A DNA stretch of 64,000 bases, from positions 27,271,356 through 27,335,355 of the forward strand of contig OX463815.1 in assembly GCA_949825045.1 (NCBI GenBank). The letters are read 5' to 3'. This stretch comes from Argyresthia goedartella. Lineage: Eukaryota; Arthropoda; Insecta; Lepidoptera; Argyresthiidae. Shown here piece by piece: positions 44,736-53,810 of the stretch (positions within the stretch are counted from its first letter, which is position 1; the number at the start of each line of letters is the position of its first letter). The notes below the pieces were generated by a model. The model did no database searches, had not been told where the DNA came from, and worked only from the letters and a program-made list of their open reading frames with translations. Position numbers and translations under genes: made by a program.

Positions 44736-44861
44736 CTGGTGATGACTTTACGAAATCGATATCCCCGATCAATACCACTACACGATGTTGCCAACCGCCA
44801 CATATCGGGGTAAAAACAATATGTCAATTCGGGTACAGATACATTACATTATATAGCGTCA

Positions 44862-45125
44862 CGCCTTTTCCTATACGGGGTGGCAGAGGCACAATTGTGC
44901 CCACTTAGAGCCAGTTATTCAATACTCCATTTTGCGAGACAGGGGGCTAGCCCATCGCCGCAGCTATTGAGTAATGAAGGTTTCCTCACAATGTTTTCCA
45001 TCACCGTTAGAACGTCCGTATAATGTACTTAAGATAAATTAATTACATCATTGGTACATGGCCAGAAATCGAACCCGCATCTCCTGTGTGAGTAAGCGTG
45101 AAACCCATTAGACCACGGATCTCAC
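44862..45125 (-). repeat. SINE-like family B, most complete copy
   Basis: GTCACGCCTTTTCCTATACG at one end. At the other is a tRNA-like segment read on the minus strand, with B-box-like GGGTTCGATTTCTGG and GTCTAATGGGTTTCACGC. This suggests a tRNA-derived SINE in minus orientation. Partial copies are at 2400, 15680, 27890 and 46563. Confidence 0.75.
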
Positions 45126-45436
45126 GGGTACAGATAATAGTTGATATTTCACTTAAAATCAGCAACTCGGGTCTTCATCTGTTATTAAATCTGCTGGAAC
45201 CCTGAAACGACTGAAGAATATAAAAGAAGACTAAAGCTGGACTACATAAACAATTTTGGAAATAATTATTTAGAACAATACTAATACTGTGACCTGGGTT
45301 TACTTATAAACGAGGAGAACGAAATTTGCCTCTAGCAACACCGGGTGCATGTGCCACAGATTCAGTAGTTTGTCGGTAAAGATCCACTGGAAGTTGAAGT
45401 GGCCATAAATTATAAGATTAATTTAAGATACCAGCA

Positions 45437-46045
45437 TAACAATATGACCATGTGTCACAACATCGCAGGGAGTTGAAGTGGCTGCCGATTCTTCTTCTCC
45501 GGTATTCACACATCCTCAATTTCCTCTACAACATTTTACGTAATCCACGCTACCCAACTTTCCTACGAGACAGTTTTCAATTTCTTTCTTCCAGCAGACC
45601 TCGGATAACTCACGCAGTTTCCATGCTCACAACTCCACAGCATAAAACCGCTTTCTATGAGAACAGGGTTAGACCTCGTCCATTCGGTTGTGGAACAGTC
45701 CTACTCTGAATATATTTAAAAGTCGCGTGAAGAAGCATTACCTCTCTCTTTAGAGTTATAGATAGTATGCATGTAAGTATTTATTAGTATAGTATATACA
45801 ATAATAGCTGTATTATATTACAAGTATTTATTATATTATTATAGTTATTATATAATTTATTTTATTTATAATTTACATATTGTACACATATGTATACCCC
45901 TGCTCAACAAACAACCTTTCCCATGTTAACCTGGTTTGCTGGAAGTGATCTCTTATTAGAGATAAGCTCACCTTTGTATACTTTTTTATGAAACCCTTGT
46001 TTTTTTGTATGATTTTTGTGCAATAAAGAAATCATGAATTATGAA
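45437..46045 (+). pseudogene. 5'-truncated CR1-like LINE, RT C-terminus and 3' UTR
   Basis: From 45437 the frame gives YDHVSQHRRELKWLPILLLR, then ILRNPRYPTFLRDSF and RPRITHAVSMLTTPQH, closely like the end of the ORF at 53811-56741. A substitution and a frame change follow near 45690. The 3' UTR has the TTAGAGATAAGCTCACCTTT hairpin and GTGCAATAAAGAAATC end. This is an inactive relative of the 53 kb element. Confidence 0.88.
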
Positions 46046-48410
46046 CAAGTTGACGAGGAATAGAATTTCACGCCTGAAAATTATACGATCACAGATTATA
46101 AATTTTAGGTTTCATTATTAGATAGTTTTCATATGAGTTTTTCCTTGTTTAATATTTATATAATTAATGTTTTACTTTTGAACTCACATTTTATAGTGAA
46201 TATTTTATTGAGATTCATACATAGGTATGTCATGCATTAATTCTTAATTTAATTAATTTCTATTTTATATTATTTATTTAGGAGCAAGTGAAGGCCTCCT
46301 CCAACCGTTCGTCTCTGTCTTCTGCACACTCCTGTCAGTCCCTACCTGCCACTTCGAGGATGTCGTCCGACCATCTCTTGTGCGACTTTGTAATCTTGAT
46401 TACTATTTAGTTTTATCAGGGTTTTTAAGCAGGTAAGTTCCTAAATTGTTGTTCCCTGATGGAAAATTTTAATGTGTTATTTTATTTTATACTGTTATTT
46501 TGTAATTATTAAATATTAATACTATTTGATTTCTGGAATTAAGAATATTACAAACAAACACATATAGCGTCACGCCTTTTCCCATACGGGGCGGCAGAGG
46601 CACATTGTGCCCACCTTTAGCTAGTTATCCTCCAAGAAAAACGGAATGGCATTTACGTACCCTCACCTCCCATGGAATTTCTAGAAATACCATTTCCCGT
46701 TAAAGGTTTTGAATTTTATTACCATAGCATAAGGTTCAAAGTCGCGATGCCCCACGCGTAGGCGCGGTAATGGACATGTTAAACTAAATAAATAACCCTT
46801 ATAGGATCACTTTGTTGTCCGTGTTTTATCCTTTTCCCCTGGAACGTGTAAGGGTATCAAGTTGAAGTTAATATCGATTAGTCAACTGTGTGTCTCTTGA
46901 AGTTGTGAAAAAAATCAAACTTATAGCTTATCGCAATCAAGAGATGCCGACAATATTATTATTATTACGCAAATATTTTCCATATTAAACATAAAACATA
47001 AACATAACTTATGAACTAAAACACATACCATACATATATTATAAAGTGTTCCTTTGTTAAATTTAGTCTTGTGGAGTATCTCGTCAATATATTTTAATGA
47101 TATTTTCAATGCACTAGAAATTACAAAAAAGTAGGATCACTTACAAAAAGAAATGAGATCGCATCAAAAACATTTAGCAGCGGAGTTTATTCTATCGTAA
47201 ACAAGTGTGGTATCTAATATAAATAACCAAGCCTGTAAATTTTGTCTCTACAGGATCATATTTCCAGCAACTTATGGCTCGCGTAAGGACTATCCTGTCC
47301 TGTTATTTTACATGTTATTGTCATTTTGATATGTATTTTTTCTTTTCCGGCCAGCTTAGAATTGCAAGAGTCAACAAAATTTCATAGTGACCGTATAAAT
47401 ATTAGACACCTTTATTTCTATATTATACAGAATGACTTGGTAATCGCACACGACAATACACACGCGCAGGTTTTACGATGACTATACTCAATAGGCTGAT
47501 CATCATCAAGATGATGAGGTACCTCTCCCACTTCCGTGGATTACGAGTAGGTTGGTTCAGTTTCTTTTGACATGCTCTTACTTAATCCGATTCCTTTGAA
47601 ATTTAAATAACAATCGCTAAAGATGACAGCTCGTGTGAAATAGTCGCGTTGCGTTTCGATTTCAGGCAAATACCTTTCAAAACTTGAAAAAATATATTGA
47701 ATGATGCCGCCATATTCAGTAACATAAATACACGTCAAATCCAACGCAGCTAGCGTCAATTTCAGGAAAACACAGTTTTCGTTCGATTTAAGTTACTCAC
47801 CTCTAGTCTGTGGGATCGACCGAAATTCGGAATGTCAATTTTCGCTTGTCTGTGAGCGCTCCGATTATCGAAATTATGGTCGAGTATTTTGATGTGAATT
47901 ATTTCGCGCTTAACATAGATTTTGTTGACATATCTATCTCTTCTCGGCGTATTTCAAAATTAAAATGAAGATTATATATATATATATATAATCAATAAAA
48001 AAACTTCATCCGCTCCGTATTCAACGCCGATTACCGCATCAGTTCAGTGTAAGGCCCCGCTTGCGGCCGCACGCTCGCCTATTTATCTCACAATAATTAC
48101 GTAAAATAATTGTATGAGGACGAATTTATGTGTAGATTTATCATGATTCAATATAAATGTATGTTTAATTGAGATGAATACCAACCATTTTTTATTATAC
48201 TACGAAAAATACTACTTTTTATATTTTAGATTATTTATATTAGAATAAGATTACGATAGTTAGAATCTTATTATAATTTAGAGATAACCCCCCATCTGTG
48301 AGCGAAACCGATTCCAAACCCCTATCTGTAAGCGCTCCGTATATCCGAATCCGAAAATCGTTCAGATTTCTGTGTTATGTGACAAGTCACTTAATAAATT
48401 TTACTCATTT
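46046..48410. other. Intergenic with short repeat pieces
   Basis: A SINE-like family B piece at 46563-46625 (GTCACGCCTTTTCCCATACG, GGCGGCAGAGGCAC). At 46280-46395 the text AAGGCCTCCTCCAACCGTTC and CTGTCTTCTGCACACTCCTG resembles an RTE-type LINE tail. A TATATA run lies at 47976-47991. At 47850 and 48340 the phrase AAGCGCTCCG or GAGCGCTCCG recurs, unexplained. No gene was seen. Confidence 0.45.
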
Positions 48411-48531
48411 ACCGCCATACTCAGAGTCATTTAATGAACGATTAATCAAATTCCAAATTTGAATTTACTTACAAAATCGTTCACTAAGTAATCCTTAATG
48501 AATCATCAAACGACTCTGCGTATGGCTGTTA
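48411..48531. mobile_element. Small palindromic MITE-like element
   Basis: GCCATACTCAGAGTCATTTA near the left end is inverted at the right end as GACTCTGCGTATGGC, and CGATTAATC / GTAATCCTTAATGAATC pair further inside. About 120 bases, no coding capacity. The target duplication is not resolved. Confidence 0.6.
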
Positions 48532-48960
48532 GACACTTTCCTCTGACTAAGAATATAGGTGCAATAGGTAGCTCTCTAGCAGCCTTTACACGTCATGCAA
48601 TTATAAAGTTAGATTAACTTATGGTTTATTTAAAATATAATCCTACCAACAGGTGCCATCAAAATCAATGCAAGACAGGATATATATCATACACATCCTG
48701 TTTTGCATATAAGATGGCATAACTATGGAACATAGAAACAAATATATCGAAGTTTCAGTTCCTTAGAAAAATATATTCCGAACATTCTCCGCGGTGCCAC
48801 AGTGCCACTTATCAATTCGTGCGAAATTGTATATAGATAAATGTTACTAAGCTAACTGATAGAATAGTTCCACCCTAATAATAAAGGCGAAGTAAGTTAA
48901 AAGTGAATGTTTGGTAAAACAGAAAAGAAAATGAAATCAGGTGTTAATTTTTCTTAATCG
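48532..48960. other. Intergenic, nothing recognised
   Basis: AT-rich spacer downstream of cuticle gene F. Confidence 0.4.
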
Positions 48961-49015
48961 TTTAAATCAATAAATAATCGTTGATCAGTCAGATACTGGG
49001 TGTGGGCGACAAAGA

Positions 49016-49879
49016 CTAGTGGTGGTAGTAAGCGGGGGCGGGGGCGGCGGCGTAGACCGGGGCGGCCTTGAGCACGTGGGCGGGCGCGTGAGTTGGGGCA
49101 GTGTTGTGCACCACCGCGTTGAAGCCGCTGTGGTCATCGGCGGTGTACTCCACGGTCCTGATGGAGCCGTCGGCCTCGTGGAACGAGTAGGAGCCCTTCA
49201 CCACGTCGCCGTCGCGGGACTCTTGCTGGGACTTGTTGTCGCCGGTGTGGCCGTCGGCGACCGAGTATGTGTACTCGTACTTGGGGTGGGCCTGCAACAA
49301 GAAACATTCCACTCAGCGAGAGAACTCCAACTCGATAGACTGTGTAAACACACTCCATATCAGACGAGAGGAGACAGGAAGTGCAACAAACCTACATGAG
49401 AGTTCACCAGCAGTCGTAGAAGTCGCTGATACCGAAACCGGATAAGACCATAACGATGACGAGATAAAGAGATAAACTTACATCATATTCCTCCTCGTGG
49501 TGAGCGGTAACCAGCTTGGCGACGGGGGCGGCGTAGTGGACGGGGGCGGCGTAGTGGATGGGGGTGGCGGCGTAGTGAGCAGGGGCGGCATGGTAGGCAA
49601 CCGGAGCAGGGGCGGCGTGGTACACGGGGGCGGCGTGAGCCTGGTCGTGACGCACGATGTTCTGTGAGGAGACGGCGGCGGCGGAGGAGTAGTGGTGCGG
49701 CTGCTCCAGCAGCACGGCCTGGGACGCCGCCACCAGAACGCACAAAGACACGATCTGCCATGAGTAAAAAACTTGTTAAGTGACGGAACTATTGTTATTT
49801 CACTATAGTACAATAATTTTCTCAAATCGTTACAACCTCTGGTTTCACGTTTACTAAAAGAACTTACTTTGCAGAACAT
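49016..49879 (-). CDS. RR-2 cuticular protein gene F
   Basis: Minus-strand exons are 49879-49868 (MFCK, donor GTAAGT), 49754-49482 (acceptor TGGCAG, donor GTAAGT) and 49291-49016 (acceptor TTGCAG, stop TAG), all phase 0, giving 186 residues. Exon 2 finishes the signal peptide ([13 protein letters not shown]) and has extra IHYAAP and VHYAAP units. Exon 3 encodes [20 protein letters not shown] through [12 protein letters not shown], then an Ala/Pro/Tyr tail ending YYHH. Its protein sequence over the RR-2 domain equals that of genes C and D. The 3' UTR (CTGACTGATCAACGATTATT) is almost that of gene C although the two lie 40 kb apart in opposite orientation. It is expected to bind chitin in the procuticle. 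Confidence 0.95.
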
Positions 49880-49938
49880 ATTGTTTGTTCGTTGCTCTGT
49901 TGCTAGACAGATTGTGATGATTAATTAGCCGTGCAGTA

Positions 49939-49947
49939 CTTTTTATA
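49939..49947 (-). promoter_or_regulatory. TATA box of gene F
   Basis: TATAAAAAG on the minus strand, 68 bases before the ATG at 49879. Confidence 0.8.
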
Positions 49948-49964
49948 CTAGCACGTTGCAAGCA

Positions 49965-50000
49965 GAGCTTTACCGAGTAGTGGTAGTTGCCAAGCAAGTT
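49965..50000 (-). promoter_or_regulatory. Conserved promoter box of gene F
   Basis: AACTTGCTTGGCAACTACCA followed by GGTAAAGCTC on the minus strand, matching the gene D box. It ends 18 bases before the TATA box, as in gene D. Confidence 0.6.
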
Positions 50001-50007
50001 TTGAGTC

Positions 50008-50024
50008 TGACCTTGTTGGGTCAA
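50008..50024 (-). promoter_or_regulatory. TTGACC...AAGGTCA palindrome upstream of gene F
   Basis: TTGACCCAACAAGGTCA on the minus strand, 61 bases before the TATA box, the same spacing as in gene D. Confidence 0.6.
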
Positions 50025-51319
50025 GAGACGCTGTTATCCATTCAGAAATTATTTTCAGTTGTTACTGGCACTTACTGGTGCTTGCATGTAATGAAAGTTT
50101 ATATTGTTTTTGTAGGAAAATTATATAACACTCTAGATATTCTTATAGATCCAAATCAAATTCGAACAGAATGTGTTTATACGCAGGTTAATAAGTTTAA
50201 CGGATGTCGATGTCATGGTAAATAGTATTACTCTTTATCTGCCATAAATACAAAACTGAGGTACATAGGCCTTCCCTAGAATTTTGATGAAAGCCCGCTG
50301 GCACACCTATTTCTGGTTATGCTCTTGGATAATAACTCTTATTTATTGTGAAATCAGATATCTCTAACTTTTTCTTTCGGGTTAAGTTGAACATGTAGGA
50401 ACAACAAAAATACTTGAAACATAAACATAAGTACAAATAAAATATTTTATGTTAGTCAGGATAAATGGCCAGAGGGGAAAGAGGAAATCCTAACATAACA
50501 TAAATATAAACATTTACATACAGGCACATACAGTTCTTCTGGCCCCACACTAGGAAACTCTGTGTCATGGGAACCAGAAACAGAGACGTTACACACATAT
50601 AAACATCCATGATCTGGAGTATTTTTTGTATCCCCACAGCCGCGGATCGAACCGGGCCTCACGCTAGACAGAGCCATAACCGTAGCATTCAAGTATTTTT
50701 TGTTGTCGGGTTTCCGTAGTTTATTGTTTTTTTTTACAACATCTAAGTTTTTTTTGTTATCTCATAGAAGTCCATGTTTATAGAAATTATAAGGAAAATA
50801 CTTATAGAACGACACATGACTTGTCGAGGTTTCAAAGTAAATAACAAACGTACATACTTAATGATTATTATTCACATAGTTACAATTTGTTACCCTCTAT
50901 ATTTTATAAACCATATTCAAACCACTTTAAAACCCAATCCATATCGGCAAATGTAATTTTTCGTTTACTGATCAATACGAATTCAACCTATTAATTCATT
51001 CAATAATAAACTTTCGATAGTTCATTCAGTCACACCCATCCCTATGAAATGTCAAATTTTATGGATACGCCATTGTCATTTACTACTTATGCTACTGCAT
51101 ACCTGCAATTAATATAAATTTCAACTTGCTACGCTCACGTGTTCCTGAGAAAAAGTATTTAAGAGCGAAAAAATAAAAACGGACGTACAGACGGAGAGAC
51201 AGATAGACGGACAATGAAGTGATCATAAAAAGGTACGGAACCCTAAAAATTCCAAAGAACACGTCCCTTATAAGTGAACCCTCTTTCATTTAACAGCCAC
51301 AAAGTAGGATTAAGTAGAC
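50025..51319. other. Intergenic with one repeat piece
   Basis: At 51178-51250 a GACGTACAGACGGAGAGACA tract followed by GGTACGGAACCCTAAAAA is the end of a lepidopteran dispersed repeat like 30637-31050. No gene was seen in the rest. Confidence 0.45.
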
Positions 51320-51600
51320 TTGCGGGCGCTCGTACGCTAAAACAATTGAAAAAATCGGTTAATGCAAGAACTATAGGAAATTTTCTCTTTGTATATTTTT
51401 GCGTTTGATACTTTTATCATATTTGTTTGATATTTTTGACACCTTAACAGTTAGGGAGGTGAAGCGTAATGTGCAGAATGAGGGGAGATAGAGCGTTTTT
51501 AACACCACACTCAAAGTTATCATGTGACACAAGTCTCGAATATTTATATTTTTTTTATCGATCCTCTATATTAAAATATGTACGTTTAAAATAGAATTTA
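51320..51600. repeat. Dispersed repeat shared with 36063-36310
   Basis: TACGCTAAAACAATTG, ACTATAGGAAATTTTCTCTT and TTATCATGTGACACAAGT parallel the 36 kb copy in the same order. The palindromic part found at 35825-36073 is not present on the left here. Confidence 0.6.
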
Positions 51601-52997
51601 TGCTATAAAATTATTGCTAAACATATAAAAAAGAGCATTTAAAAATACTATTGAAAGTAATAACTTTAATAATAAGTTTGTCTGAAATCATAAAATGGAT
51701 CGACTATCTGACCTATAAGATAAGTAAGATATATCTTACTCTGGTTGATCTAAAACTGAGACGTAAGTATTTATTATTTTTATATACCAAATAAGTTAGT
51801 ATTTCCTTTTTCAGTCCACATCAGTGTCATTGTCATTCTCCGTCTATAAATCCGTCATATAGCGTCACGGATTGACTACATTATTATTGCTTTCAAGGCT
51901 TAAATCGTTTATCGATAATATTTCATCACTTTTATGTGTGTATAGAAGACGATAATGTCTTAGTAAGTACTAAGTTTATTGGTGAAAAGAATAATAAAGA
52001 TAATAATAAACGACCAATTAACATTGCCTACTGAACATTCGTGAAATGGTTTTTAGGTTATTGTGTTTAAGTATTTCTGTTGGATTTTCGTATTTTTGTG
52101 ATCGCCTTCTGATCATTTTTTAATACAGCCTGGTGTGTATTGGGATTGCTATTTTGACAATTTTTCCCGTGAAGGATTCCGCTGGATGAAAGGGGGCGTT
52201 TTACTGTTATGTAAGTATGTATTATCTGTGTGTCTGGTTGATCTTGGAATTTACAATTACGAAGAACAGTGGAAACCCCGCGGAAAAAAGGTTAAAATAT
52301 ACACATTCTTTCGTCCTAATTCAAGAATCGAATAATCACTTTTAAAAACCTGAATATTCTCGTAATATTTTGCATTTTAGTAGTTAATAAATAAAGTGAG
52401 CAGTTAAAGTGGAAAGATAAGAAGGAATTCGTAAATCTATTTCTTTCACCAGCAAGGTGTCAAACGTACCAAAATCGCGAGTAAACCTGTGTTTCATTGG
52501 CACAGAACCTTTATGAGTCCAATTAAAGAAGGCTTTTACTCGTTTATACTTGGTTACTTACAATTGTGAGATTTTAGTGTACGCAGAGGTTGATGGATGA
52601 AGAAAAATTTTGGTGGTGTGGAAAGAACTTGATTTTTTCAACTGGCGTATTTTGTTTGTGTTTAACGTAATCTCGTGGCATAACATGAAAATGATAGGAT
52701 ATAATTAATTAAAATAGTTTACCCCTGCTATTGATTTGACCTAACCCTTTAGCGAAGCTAGAATAGAAGATTGTTGACCAAGCAGAAAGTAATTTATTGT
52801 TTCATCGAGTTCTTGAGTCCAAGCGCTAGCGAGGTGCATAATTTGCTTTTCTTTCAACTACTGCAAGGAAAGAAGATGAAAAATAAACAGTGCTTGAAGT
52901 ATTTCAAACTCAGTTAAAGCTTGCTTTGTACGCAAGAACCTTACAAAATTTCCCAAACTTAGCGATAGCTGTAATGTTAACCTAAGAAATAATCACA
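51601..52997. other. Intergenic, nothing recognised
   Basis: AT-rich sequence. A short open frame at 52135-52335 has no recognisable feature. Confidence 0.4.
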
Positions 52998-53456
52998 GAC
53001 TACTTGCGCCCCGGTTTAGACTCGCGAAGGTTAGCAATTCTTTCAAGGGTCAATGCATTCTCTATTACAACAAGATACCTCTGGAGATCTTGAAATTGCC
53101 ATTTCAGCAATTTAAAATCCATGTTAAAGCGACTTTGTCGAAAAAGGGATATTACAATGTTCAAGATTATTTAAATGATGGGTCTGTATGGGGTTAATCT
53201 AGTTCAACACAGACCTCGCTGTTAATAATTTTGTAATTATTTATTATTGCCTGCTTATTTAATAAAAAAAATACTTAATTGTATTAGTTAAGCACAACCT
53301 ATTTTTAAAAGAGATCTAAAAATCAATCTGTGGGAGTTTCTACGCCCTTCTTCTCCCACAGTGGTCCAATGTTGAGAAGTGGCAAAAAATGACGATTGCT
53401 AAGTATATGTAAATATCTACAGTAATAAAGACATTTGGAATTTGGAATTTGGAATT
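52998..53456 (+). pseudogene. Decayed LINE 3' end, relative of the 35 kb fragment
   Basis: The translation SNSFKGQCILYYNKIPLEIL, KLPFQQFKIHVK and LSKKGYYNVQDYLND matches the end of the 35051-35737 protein. The 3' UTR has a hairpin at 53328-53361 (CTGTGGGAG ... CTCCCACAG) at the place of the 34920-34953 hairpin. It ends in an (ATTTGGA)3 tail at 53434-53456. It meets the minus-strand CR1-like element tail to tail. Confidence 0.82.
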
Positions 53457-53810
53457 TACTTTCCACCCTTTTTTCAATTTAATTCGTAATTTCGTAATTT
53501 CGTAATTTCGTAATTTCTTTATTGTACTAAACAAAACAGACATACAGATAACTTATGATAGAAAAAACATGTACAAAGGCGAGCTTATCTCTAAAAAGAG
53601 ATTTCTTCCAGCAAACCATGTTGGATAGGAGACGGAGATGATAGGTAAGGGAAAGAATTGCGCGTACAATTAAGGCTATATTCTAATATAATACATATTA
53701 CACATACATAAAACCCTATTGATAAGAAATATAGACTACATACACAGTTACATAAATACAGCATATCAATAAATATCTTACAAATATACTAATACTAATA
53801 CATTATATAG

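Noticed and set aside
45063..45115. tRNA gene on the minus strand
   Set aside because: The tRNA-like segment is the end of a repeat with several other copies in the window and lacks a full cloverleaf.
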